DNA from: Limnoperna fortunei
Taxonomy: Eukaryota > Mollusca > Bivalvia > Mytilida > Modiolidae
Direction: 5' to 3'
DNA length: 64,000 nucleotides
Assembly: GCA_944474755.1 (NCBI GenBank)
Contig: OX104119.1
Coordinates: 85,130,896-85,194,895, forward strand
This document shows, piece by piece, positions 1 through 13,200 of the stretch. How positions within the stretch are numbered: the stretch's first letter is position 1; each line of letters starts with the position of its first letter. Below the pieces are notes generated by a model that ran no database searches, was not told where the DNA came from, and saw nothing but the letters and a program-made list of their open reading frames with translations. A program made the position numbers and the translations under genes.

Positions 1-845
1 CTATGAGAGCTACAAAAATGTCTTTAGGGTCAAGATTGTCTGATAAACCGTTTAAGAGTTATTCCACTTGAACTTTTTTTTTAATCGGTTTCAATTGATT
101 TTTAAAAATCTTCTCCTCTGAAACCACTGAAAGTACTGCTTTGAAACTTTGTACACATTATCCGTCAAATGTCTTCAACCAAGTTTGCACAAACCATGGC
201 CGCAGATTAACCAACATGACTGACATGGCTAAAAATAGAACGGGGGGGGGGGTCAAAATACAGTTTTTGGCTTATAGTTCAAAAAGTATTACAGATACAG
301 GAAAACCGAAGAGACCTTCCTTCTTCCGCATCAAAAGCATTGTTTAATTGTTCTGCTCTTTGGGAGCTACAAAAATGTCTTAGGGTCAAGATTGTCTGAT
401 AAACTGTTTAAGAGTTATTCCACTTGAACTGTTTTTTTTTAATCGGTTTTAATTAATTTTTAAAAATCTTCTCCTCTGACCAATGAAAGGACTGCTTTGA
501 AACATTGCACACATCATCTTTAGGATGTCCTCTACCAAAATTGTGCAAATCATTACAGCTGAGTACCTACATAGCTACGTTGGCTTAAAATATAAAGGGG
601 GGGGGGGTCAAGGGAGTTTTTGGCTGATAGTTAAAAAAGTATAACAGGTACAGCAAATTTCAAGTGAACCTCCCTCCTAAGCATAAAAAGCTCCTCCTTA
701 TAGGAGTTATTTCCCTTAAAAGGTCAAAATTAATGACTTTTTCAGAAGTGTTGGTCAATTCCTTATAGGAACGAAATTCTATATAAAAAAGGGTTGTTTG
801 GTTTCAGGTTCAGGTGAGCGATACAGGCTCCTGGGAGCCTCTAGT
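1..845 (+). mobile_element. Helitron/HINE-like dispersed element, 3' end
   Basis: Non-coding dispersed repeat whose left part runs off the window. It contains two copies of a roughly 356-bp unit: the 'attgtctgataaa' motif starts at 35 and again at 391, and both copies share the GAGCTACAAAAATGTCTT stretch and a poly-G run. The right end has a perfect palindrome GGCTCCTGGGAGCC (826-839) followed by TCTAGT. A terminal hairpin followed by CTRR is the 3' signature of Helitrons and their non-autonomous derivatives. A related element with the same 3' hairpin lies at 16880-18214. The repeat and hairpin are seen directly; the Helitron/HINE assignment is inference. Confidence 0.6.
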
Positions 846-1194
846 TTTTCTTTAGAATAACTAACTAACTTATCTATATTTGGCTTTAACTCATTATTTT
901 GTTTAGTAAAGTTTATTTTGTAAAGTATATGTGTTGATATCTGTAGTTATAGAAAATTACCGTCCTGCATTTAAACCAACTCTTTATTGATGTATATATC
1001 TGATGTAATGCTAGAAAGGGAAGGGTTAATAAGTCGTTTTTTCTTTTCTTTTCCATATTCGAAATCACTCCTTTTTTAGAATATTCCGGAAATTGCAACC
1101 CGCGGTATGCACGACATTTAGAATGTTGTACGTAGTTGTCTCCCTTGACGCACAATGTTTATAAAATAATTTTAAAAAATACAGAAAATGTAAA
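846..1194 (+). other. 5' flank and presumed 5' UTR of INO80C
   Basis: AT-rich stretch between the dispersed repeat and the INO80C start codon. No convincing TATA box is seen. An in-frame TAA at 1162-1164 lies upstream of the chosen ATG. A minimal upstream ORF (ATG TAA, 1188-1193) ends one base before the INO80C ATG at 1195. Confidence 0.4.
1188..1193 (+). promoter_or_regulatory. start-stop minimal uORF before INO80C
   Basis: ATG immediately followed by TAA, ending one base before the INO80C start codon. Start-stop elements in 5' UTRs are known to hold initiating ribosomes and lower downstream translation. Whether the mRNA leader contains these bases is unproven, but transcription would have to start within a few bases of the main ATG to exclude it. 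Confidence 0.35.
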
Positions 1195-1287
1195 ATGAGT
1201 AGCAGCAGAGGCAGAAAGCTTAAACCTAAAAGTATAAGTCCAACCACAGTTACACCAACTAAGAAGAAACGCTTAAGCACCAACACT
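1195..1287 (+). CDS. INO80C: INO80C coding exon 1
   Basis: Encodes residues 1-31, a basic, Ser/Thr-rich start (MSSSRGRKLKPK to STNT). It ends in phase 0 at donor GTAAGA (1288). This is the least conserved exon. It is supported by the in-frame upstream stop, the good donor, and the match in character to the basic N-terminus of INO80C proteins. Confidence 0.8.
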
Positions 1288-4200
1288 GTAAGAGACTGTG
1301 ATGTTGCCTTTGTTGGATTGTCTTTTTTGATCCTTGCCCATGGTGTTCGGTATTTTATGACATTGTACCTACATTTATGTAACTTACTTGCAAATTTTTC
1401 ACAAAGTAAGTTAGAAATGTCAAATTTCTCAAGAAAAATACTGCTTTAGAGCCCGCATGCTCACCTAATTACCTACATGTACATGAACTATTAATCTAAA
1501 CATGGTTCAACAATTTCAAGTCAAGTAATATTTAAGTCTGTACCTGTTACAAGAAACAACACAAGCTCAAATGAGCTTCGAAAACCGACATTGCATTACA
1601 AACATTACATACATACATATATAATAACATACAGTGGTTTCCTTTGAAGCCGGTAGCCGGCTATATTGCCGTGTATTTTTGTATTTTGACCGGCTACTTT
1701 TTTGCCAAATTTATGTTACCTATTGCTAAAAAAACTATGAATGAAAATTTTATCTTTATAATGTAGAGAAATCGGCAGCTGAAGTTTGTTTTTCTCGTAG
1801 CGTGTTCGTTTTTTTAATGGTGCTCTCGGCGAGGTCCGCGTTCGATGCAAAATATAATTTACGGTATTTCTTTGTGTCAACACCGGTATAGTTTTACATG
1901 CGTTTCAGGTGTATAAAACTGCAATGAATAAACGGGTAGCTGGAAATAAAAATATTACAGACTATTTCACTAAAAGGCAGAAACTAACCGATGGTAAGAA
2001 AGGATGGTAATATGTCTTTTACCTTTTACGAAGTTTCAAATAATGATAATAATGATAACCTATGATATCCACCGGTGTTTGGATAAATTAATTACATGGG
2101 ATTTTTTTTCCGCTGAGAATACGACGTCTTATAACATGTATAGACTTAAAATAAAGTAAAGCTGTTACGTTATACTTTTATTCACTCTAACAGTGAAAAC
2201 ATTTATCTGTCTGCTCATGCCAGGAGAGGTGTCCAAATCACATTCAAAATAGCTTAAAACCATTTTCGGACGAAGCCCCCCTGGACCCTCTATAGGGGCG
2301 CTGCCTCTTAACCCCACTGGGGGCCTTGAGCCGCCCCCAGACCCCCTGCCTTCTACTTTAGTGATTCAGCCTTTTACTCTAAAAAGTGTGGAGAACCCTG
2401 ACATAAAATAAAAAAACCAGCACTAGATAAAGCATATGCATACGCAGTCAGCACAAGTCAAGTAAATTTTATTTTAAGTCGGTGACATATGTAACAACAA
2501 ACATATGATCTGTAGACTAAATAATAAACATGAACTGACACAGACATAGGTACAAGACATGCATTCTTCGTTAAAATACTATCAAAATACTTTAGACAAT
2601 TACTGATCATGCAGGCAACACATGTTAAAAACGTGGAGCAAGAAAGTTATGTTAAAGAACGTAATGCAGCTAGCACTAATGCAGGCTAAAACTAAGCTAT
2701 AAGTTACAAGCAATAAAAGAAAGTACTATGCAGACTAAAGCTAAGCCTAAAAGTACAAAGCAATAAAAGAAAGCATTGGCACAGACATTACAGATATATG
2801 ACATAAAGCAGTTATAAAACATTAAAAGCACACACAGATTGACATTCTAAATAAATATATGTTTGCTAAATATGAAGGTTGCATAAACTAAAGGTGGAGA
2901 GAGAGGACAATGCATAAAACATTAAAACGATTAGCACTAATATAGCCTCAAACTTGATCAGCACAGAGAACCATGCATGTGAGTCTAAATTGTCTATAGG
3001 GTATGCTACAGTGTATTTACCTGCAGAAAGCACAAAAACACCCCATCCCTTCTCATTTACTTATTAATGTTTTAAACTGGTTAAAACCCATTTCCTCCCT
3101 ACAATTATTTGGCAGATCAAGTGAAGTGAATTCTCTGTATAATTCTGACCCAGTGTGAGCAGATATAATTTTATTTTCAGCCTGTAGCCGCAGTTACAAT
3201 TAAAGTTGAACCAGAAACAGAAATAACACCAGTCATCAGTAGGGAAGAAAGTCCAGCACCATCAGAGTGTCCTGACAAGATACCAGTCTTCAAAGATAAA
3301 AATTTTGTTGTAAGTGTTCTAGATTTTTTTAACTCGTTAAGATTTGTTCTCATATTCAGTAAATTTTCAGCAATTATTGGGGTAGGAGGCCAAAGTACCC
3401 TTTGAGTAGCAATGATTTTCTGCTAGGAACACTGGTTTTCCTTGGCTAAAGTCTGACTCGTCAGGGTTTAAGTTAGGGTTTTTACATAAAATGTCATGTT
3501 ACTTTATTAGCATACATGTACACATACTTATTCCAGTGCTTTTGCACATGTGGTGAATAAAGAAGATATACATGTATTTATTACTTTTCTTTTGTTAATT
3601 TTATTGCTGGTTTTAACATAATCATAATGCACATTTTTTTTAAAATAAAGTAAATATTATATATAATTCAGGGGCTGCTCTGGCTTCTAAAAAGCTGGCG
3701 CCAAAAAAATCGCCAACTGCAATTTTCCGTCGCCAGTTTTGTAAAAGTGTCGCCATATAAGAAATCGCTAGATCACTATATGACATGGCGAAATTGTTTT
3801 AACATTATGTGTGACATATTGATATTCTGTAACGTCGGACGAAATCCAAGTTTGCCGGACTCTTAATTCAGTTTTTCAAAAGTTTGGTCTCGAGCAGCCC
3901 GTACACTAATTGTATTTTAATCATGAAAAGATGTGTGAGTGATTTCTTGTTGGCAGAAAACCAAAATTTTTGCAGTAATTTATTAGAAACATATTCCCGT
4001 GAATGAACATAAAACCGGAAATACTGAAAATAGAACTACGCATGTGCAAGAGTTTTCTTATTACTAGTCTCGATCATCCAGACGCTTAATTACATTTGTG
4101 CGTCTGGATTCAGCTCTATATTAAACTCGTTACCATTACGCCCAAAACTGGGCATAATTTTTGATTGGATGATATTTTTATTGTCTAAAAAATTACTTCC

Positions 4201-7200
4201 GTTCATATCAAGAAGTGTACAACAAATTGTACCAAAGTTTAAATTTGAATATTTTTATAAAATATTACTTTATCAATTAACTAAACAAATATTATTGTTA
4301 TGCATAATCAAGAGTGAATCTTACTGTGACGTCATATTATAAGTATAGATATGTTTGCATGGTTTTCCTGGTTTAAAAATAGGGCTCTAAAAATAGAATC
4401 ATTGTTTGTCTCCACCTATTGGTAGCGAAATTAAAATAAGGTGATCCCAGACGCTATTATATATGCGTCTGGGTGATCGAGACTATCTTATTACGAAACT
4501 AAGACGGACATCCGGTCCGGAAATCACTCAACAACGATGTCAGTTTTCATGCCTGTATTTTATTAATTACATTATAAAAAAATATTACTACAAAAATATG
4601 TTTGTTTTGTTATTTTTATTAACAGCATCAATTGTTTTATTACACGTTTACTCAAATGTGATGCAGGTAAAGCTGCTTTTAATCGGACAACTTTGTTGAT
4701 TCATTTATTGCCGATTTCCGTTTAATAACTCCAAATCACGTGCTCCAAATAACACACATGTCACTGGATACTACACAATACACGTGTATTTACGACCATA
4801 GAAGCCGACAAAGGATCTTTAATGATGCAATCGCCGATTACCGATAAATTTAAAACGTGCATGCTTCGTTTAACACTATAAAACCTTGGCGCCAAAAAAA
4901 TCGCCAGACGCAATATTTTGTCGCCAAATGAAAAAAAAAATCGCAATTGGCGACATTGGCGAAGCCCAGCGCGACCCCTGTAATTACTAAATAAGAAACA
5001 TTTATTGATAAACTCTAACTGACAATTAATTTAATTGGACAGAAGAGATAAGTTGGTAGATAGAATTTAGTTAGGAAAAAGAAAGGGGTCTTATATTCCA
5101 GGCCAAATTAAGATTTATATCTCCAAAAAGTTTTTAATCATGGGGTATTACATGTTCAAATTGTGTTAAAAGGGAAACAACTCAAACATGTACATATTCC
5201 TGATGGCAGCTGAAATAAAAATTGAATATTTGTTACCTAAAATGTTAATACATATAAAACTATTAATTGGGTTTAATGCCTTGGTAAATAGAATTATGAC
5301 TTATATATGGTCAGTCACTTTAATGTGGTTTAACTGCCTTGGTAAATGGAATTATGACTTATATATGGTCAGTCACTTTAATTTATGTTTCATTAAGAAA
5401 ATGTTAAAAACAATCTGTTCATGTAATCAGTAGCAATGATATGATTGAAGTTTATCAGAAAAAAGGTCTGACTATATCCAGTGTTATTAAATCAATGTAA
5501 TATAAATAGGACTGTGTAATGTACAGTTATAAGCAATCAACAACACAATGTTTGTTTTTTTTAAAATAATATAATGGTATTGATTATCAGGAATGATTTA
5601 GCAAGAATCAGCTTGCATAGAATTTATATTTATTATGTTACAATAGCTCATTGTTATCAGCCTTGTCCAACATTTATATATCTAGAAATGTTTCATGGAA
5701 AAATTGCATCAAATTAAAATAAAATCAAAATAGATATATAAATTTATCTTTAATCTGTACTAGTAACTATATTGTCACCTTTTGACTTAATCATATTATA
5801 GTTATCATATACATGTAATCCCACAGGTTGGCAAAAAATCTTAGACAGTTTATAGGTGTCATTAGAAGTACACACTCAGATTAAACTCGTATATGTGGAA
5901 CAAGTTGGGTACACTTGTTGTATCTGATGTGTTCTTTGTGATCAAATTTTCAATTTTCATGACTTTCATTGTTTTGTTTGCAGCACTCCTCAGTAGGTAA
6001 TAGTGGAACCAAGAAAACAAGAGTCTGGAAAAATCTGAAGCAAATTATTGCAACAGAAAAATCACTGCCATGGAGACCAGAGGATGTCACATGTAAGAGA
6101 AGTTATCTCCCTTGTTTTATAAGTAACAGTAGAGTTATTTCCCTTGGATCAGACTTTGACACTATCCTTGTTCCCCAGAATGAACAAAATGTTGTTGTTA
6201 AAACATTTTTTGTCAATTCAGTTCTGTAGTTTTATGGTCTGTGACATCAGTCTGTGACATCAGTCTGAGCCATATTGTGGTCCTACTTGGTGACCTTATT
6301 CAGTGGAGAGTGACTTGGTCGAAGAAGCCACCATATTGTGGTCCTACTGATTTCATTGGAGGGTGACTTGGTCCAGTAAGCCACATTATTGTGGTCCTAC
6401 TTGGTCACATTGTTCATCTTTAGAACAAAGCTGAAGTTGTCATGACAAATTGAACAGTCACACTGTGGCCTTTCAGTTTTATTTTGATTTGAATCCAAGT
6501 TCATAGACATGGTATTTTTGTCTCAGTAATTGGTTTGAAATGTAAATCTGATGGGAATAATTGAACTGGTTCTCTGTGGACTGACTTTATCACATCAGTG
6601 TATAATTTGTGGACCAAAAAAATACAGCTGTTGTATGGTGGGGGAAGTTGACAGATGATGTAGGCTGGGGGTTAGTTGTCAAATGCTGTAGGATGATGGT
6701 TATTTGTCAAATGCTGTAGGATGGTGGTTATTTGTCAAATGCTGTAGGGTGGTGGTTAGTTGACAGATGTTGTAGGGTGGTGGTAAATTGATACATACAT
6801 GTATACTAGTATCTGCTGTAGGGTTGGGTTAAGTTGAAAGCTGCTTTAACACAAAACACCACAATGCAAAATAGCCGAATATAAAAAATGCTGCTTAGAT
6901 GGCATCTAATGTCTGGCAATGACTTAAGTGGACTGACTTTACAGTGAATATTCTCTTCTTCTTTTTTCAGACAATTCAATAGATGCTCCCCCATCATTTA
7001 GACCAGCCAAGAAATACTCGGACTTATCTGGGTTAGCTGTAAGTTTGTCAATACTCAGACTTGTTTGGGATAGCTGTTAGTTTGTCAATACTCAGACTTG
7101 TCTGGGTTACCTGAGTTTGTCAATACTCAGACTTATCTGGGTTACCTGAGTTTGTCAATACTCAGACTTGTCTGGGTTACCTGAGTTTGTCAATACTCAG

Positions 7201-10200
7201 ACTTATCTGGGTTACCTGAGTTTGTCAATACTTAGACTTATCTGGGTTACCTGAGTTTGTCAATACTTAGACTTATCTGGGTTAACTGTGTTTGTCAATA
7301 CTCAGACTTATCTGGGTTACCTGTGTTTGTCAATACTCAGACTTATCTGGGTTACCTGTGTTTGTCAATACTCAGACTTATCTGGGTCTGTGAGTTTTTC
7401 CAGTTCTTAGACTAAATGGTTCTTGAATCGAATGGTCTTTAATCCTTTATTGAATGCAGTAAAGGTCCAGTATTTTAGCTATGTTTGAATAAACTCAGTG
7501 TAATGATAAGAGATAAAGTTATTTTCAAATTTTAATACAATAAATTCATCTTAATTTGTATAACCAATTTGTCAGAGAAAAATATGCAACTAGCAGGAAT
7601 ATGCCATTAACAGAAAGTCAATTTTTTAACATTAAATATAAAGTTTTCACTTGAATTTTTTAATTTAAAGCTGTGTTGATCCATAAGACAATGCAGGTGA
7701 CTTTTTTATATTACCTTCGAAGACGGGTTGTATTATGGGAACACTCATGTCGTGCAGTGTCCACAGCGATATCCGTTCCCTTACTCAAACTTTTGTTGTC
7801 CGATATGAAACTGGGGAATATGTTTATGGGCATATTATCTTGGCCAAGTTCGAAAACCATCCCAATCACTTAACCCCTTCCCTTTCACACCGGTACCAGG
7901 TACTGGTGAAGCGTTTTTCTGGCTACAACGTCAGCTGTAACCCAAATAAAATGGACGTTTTTAATGCCACGGGTATAAACAAGGTATCAAATAAAAGCTC
8001 TGAATCTCAGCTTTCTATTTATGTAAAAAGATTATTTATTTGTTGTGTGGTTTGTCCATAGTTTTAATTAGAACACGACGAATGCTACCTGAATTTTTCG
8101 CCAGCGTTACGGTAAAATTCGCAAAACCAAACGTTGCAATTAAACTTTAATTACTCCCGTAGTCGACATTTAATTGCCATGTAATTTAGTAAATATTTTG
8201 GCTATAGCTTTGTCAATCCATTGATATCAAAAACAATATCCAGAGTTCAATACAGTTGTAGAAATCTTTTGGGAATTGCGGCAAGAAGACTTTCAGACAT
8301 AGACATCGAGCAAATTTTCATTGTTATTTTAGTAATGTGAAAAATTATACCAGACGCAGGTCCAAATAGGGAAAACTAAATTGGCAAGATAACTCTGCGG
8401 AATATATACTTTACAAAACTGCAAAGATGAAAAAAATTGATAACCTATATCAAAAGTTATGATCATTTAAACTGAATGGTCGGAACGTTGGAAAGAATGA
8501 CTTTTGCGTACGCGTGCGCACAGAGTACGATTTACAAAAATAATGTGAACTTGTTCGTGCACCTGTTATTAAATTAACAATTTGTATAAACTATAAAACA
8601 ACGGGTTACAAAGTAAAAAACCAAATTTAATAAAATTAGTACTAATCCGGAAAATTAACATTTTCTAACCCGTCTAATTATTCAATTTCTTCGGTGACTT
8701 TCGAGTCAAAATCTAGGACGACAAACTTGCGACGACGAATGCTTTTTTGCATCATGGTGAGGAAATTGAAGACAGTCAGAGAGACGAGGGATGAAAATAA
8801 GCCATTAAGATCATGTTTGGTGAGTTTATCAGATATGTAATCCCATGTGTAATACAGAAATGTTCATACGTTGCGACTTGCAATGAAATTGTTTACTTCT
8901 TCCGTATAACTAGGTACAGATTGGATACTCGCAACGGTGTTTCGTTACCTTCTTCAGTTAGTATGAGATTTTACGACATGCAATGTATTATACAATTGCG
9001 GAACCAAAACAAGAAGATAAAAAAAAATTGGATCCAACAAATTTAACATTATTAGCATGCATAACAAGTTGTTAAACAACCAATTAGTTTTGTAGAAAAT
9101 TATTTATTTATTCCATTCTCAGGATACATAGCAGATACACACAATTAAATGTGCATTATTTTGTCGTTTAAAAGAGAATTGCCGGAACTTATAACAGGCA
9201 TTTACAACAGTGAATTCTAAAACTGATGAAATATAAATATAAATATTCAATTTCTTGTACAATTTTGATAGAAATAGTTTAAAATGTTAAATGCAAATCG
9301 TAATTTTGTGATTGGCAGGTCTTCTTGTAGGTTACATGTATATTTTTTGAAAATACAAATATTTGTTAAAATTAATAAACATGCAAATTGCCTTCTTCTG
9401 TCATATTGTTATTAAGTAGATGTTCAGTCAGTTTTTAATTATTGATTCTATTTTAATACATTTATTGCATTTTGAACTGAACTGATCAATATTATATAAT
9501 TACTGCACTTGAGTGAGATCAATATGTAGTTTTGTGGAACAATAGAATAATATTGAACGAGACGAAGCCGAGTTTAATATCGTTGTACCTTGCTCCATGA
9601 AACCACATATTGATCAAATTGAAGTGAAGTAATTGTCTTATTACATAATATTGAGTCATGCAATTGGAATAGACAGGAACTATTTGTACAATATTTTATT
9701 TTTATTAATATTTGAGATAACAATTTATCAGATCAATAATTTAGTAGAATATTAAGAAGAATCCAACAATATTTGGTAATTTAACAGTTATTTCTGGTTA
9801 AAATGACAAGCAAAACACCCATTCTGCTCAATAAAAACCCATATTGTACTCTCAAGATTTGATTGGCTATTATATCTTCCAAATGAAATATGATAGCAAA
9901 TCAAATCACAAGAGTGCAGTATGGTTTTTTATTGAGCAGATTGGCTATTTTGCAAACCAATATGATTGGAAATGGATTGTCACATGCACTGGTACAGACG
10001 CAAACATAGCTATTATGAAACAACATGTTTTACAGATCACAAGAGCAATATTAGTGATTATTGGAAGAGTGCTGGGTAGAACTTCATATTGGTAAAGTAG
10101 TTAAAAAGTGCTTTAATTGTTTTATATGTCATTTTGAAATGTTTAAATAGGTACAAAAAATAAGATCATACTAAAATGATTATCTTGCGATAGTATGAAA

Positions 10201-13200
10201 TGTGAAATAGCTGAATCATCAAGCAAATTAAAGTTTGATTTTTCAACAAATAGACCAGCCTAATATCATACAATATTGTTTGGAATTTGACACACTAGCA
10301 GCAACAAAATCACTCTTATCAAAGCAAATATCAAAATGTAATGCAGTTGTATTTTACCCAAAAATGTTTCATTAATCTTTTATTCTGTCATGTTTTAAAT
10401 ATATGTCATATTCATAACATGATAGTAAAAATATAGATTTAATCCAGAATTGTTCAACCGATTTGTTTACCTTGTAATATACAGCTGAATAATTAATCAT
10501 GATAATACAGCTGAATAATCATGATTAATTTCTTTTGTTTAGAATAGACATGCATCAGTTAATGCTGCCAATTGGTTCTTCAAGCTGATTTGTACAGTTA
10601 GAACTTGTCTCACAAATATCAGACCAGGAGCTGCCATTAGTGGAAAAAAAATGTTCAACAAGCATATTTGATCAGAACTGCAGCCAGAAATTAAATGCCA
10701 GTCCTTTCATTTCTTCAAGTGAAATTTTTGGAAGAATTTATAAAGGTATAATACTGAGTTACACATATATTAGCCAATTCGGACAAGAATGATTTATTTT
10801 ATTGTATTTTTGTTATATATACTGAGAATAATAAAATGCCAGTATATTATTTAAACTTGGAATTTCATAGTTACATGTAGTCATAACATTTTGGCACATC
10901 AGCATGACACAAATGTATTGCTTAGTTGTCAATATTTTAAAACTAAAATCAAAGTTTAGTAAGGCTTGGCCTCAGTAGCTGATTGGTTGAGGTAGTTAGT
11001 CATCTGCTTTTAATCAGGTGCCTGTCAATACTTATGTTGCGGATTGGAGTATCACAGCAGGCAGGGTATCCTTGACTCTAATCTTAATTGACCTTGCCAG
11101 TTTTCCTAACTTCAGTAAGCCCCAATCTACCAACAAACCAACCATTCAGTACGGCTTATTCAAGAAATTATTTTTTTAAATAAAATATTCCTGTTTCACA
11201 TACAATACATTAAATTTATTTAAAAAATTAACATTTTAAAGAATTTTGTTCTATCTGGAGTGTTTTTGTTGCTTTGTGAAATGTTCTTTTTTAATTGCAG
11301 GTGGTCACAAGTTGAGGATTAATACCAATATATCACAAAATGAAGATGACATTACCAGACAATGGGGTTTCTTTATATATAAATATACAAAAACATTCAG
11401 AAGAATGAAAAACAGCATGAAATACTCATTTGTTATAACATTCTATGGTTCAAAGTTTTGTTATATAGAAATACAGTTATTGTTTTAATTATATAATTTT
11501 TTTTTATTTATTCCTTCGTCAAGTTCCATTTTAGGATTTTTGGGGGCTTGTTTTTGTAACTATAAAGTGTAAGTATCCAGTAAGAGTTACATATTTCTAA
11601 TTGTGCCAAGTTTATATAGTCCTGAAAAATTATAGATCTTGTTCAATGGCAGTGTATGCAGAACCTTTCCAAAAAATGTGCTGCAAGTATATCACATGTA
11701 TTATATATGTAACATTGTGGTCTTATGCCCCCCCCCCCCCCCCCCACCACACACAGTTTGTACTACAATGGCATAGTCTATGACTTAATTAGAGAACCCT
11801 TAAATATGGTCAAATCTGAAAATTATGTAAGTTTTCAAACACTAGCGATGTGTACTTTAGATAACTAATGCTGGATTATGGAATACAAGACCGTGGTCTT
11901 CTTACATGTGGACACGCACATGATAAAATGGACAGATGGACAAACAACAACTGAAATATACTGTATATACTCCCAACTGCATAAACATATCAAAAACATT
12001 TGAATACATGTCTTCTGAATTGAATTCCAACAGTAGCACTAAGTACATACACATAGTATATAGAAACACGCACAGTATTTCAAAACATGCATCAATATCG
12101 GTTTCCAGTGTTTACGCCAAGGGTAACCATAGCAACCAAATCTGAAATATTTTTGAAACTTAATATATAGGTTTAAACTTACTGTGTTTAACCTCTGTTT
12201 TTATGCTCACACCAAGTCATATTAATAATACAACAACATTAAAAGACAAGTAGCAAAATGTATCCATTATGTCAGAATTATGTATTAGCAAAAAAAGGGT
12301 TACATGTTACCTGGTAACCTCCCAAAATTACATATCAATAAGATTGGGGGAAATGTGTGTTTTATAAACATTGACACCTGAGGATATTACTGCATTAAAG
12401 AAAAACATCTATTTGTACCTAGTAGAAATGTTCTGGTCTGCATTTGAATAAAAAATGTTCAAATTTGTATTTTTTGACCGTCTTTGACCATTGACCACGT
12501 GTCCCGTTGCCATGGTAACCAAAAATTTCAAACTTTTTATTAAAGCCCATCACTTTATCTTTAATATGGTATATAACATGTATATATATTTAACGAAATA
12601 AAATGGAGATTTTTATTGTTTTAAGTAACATACATATATTAGAAAAAACTGTTTAAAAAATCATGAAAGGGAAAGAGTTAAGCCATTTCAGAGTTATGGC
12701 CCTTTGTTTCTACAAAAAATGTCAAATTTGCATTGCCTGAGTGCTCTCAAACTCAAACATGTGTTGTCCTATCTTCATGAAACTTGGGGAAAATGTTTAT
12801 GGGCATAATATATAGACCAAGACTGATAACCAGCCAAATTGCTTCAGCCACTTCAAAGTTACGGCGCTTTATTTATAATAAAAATAGTATTAAAAATTGT
12901 CCTTTTCTGCTCTCTAACTCAAACAGTTATTATCCGATCTTCATGAAAGTTGGGGAAAATGTTTATGGGGCTAATATCTTCACCAAGATTAATAACCAGC
13001 CAAATTGTGTCAGCCATTTCAGTGTAATGTCCCTTTATTTATACAAAAAAGACAAATTTTCAACAGGCGTATTTTGTGGCACTTGTTTAATACATATACT
13101 TGTAAGAACAATTATAATGTAAAACGTTTGCCATTTTTGACAAGTCTAGATAATTTTATGCAATCAACATGAATTTGTTAATTTCTTAATATTTTTCATA

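Noticed and set aside
5969..6229. 86-codon open frame including INO80C exon 3 read through into the intron
   Set aside because: Only 5984-6092 matches the INO80C family; the remainder follows a strong donor and has no similarity.
7735..8061. 108-codon + strand open frame in INO80C intron 4
   Set aside because: Its first part is a fragment of the dispersed repeat also found at 12650-13060; no protein family features.
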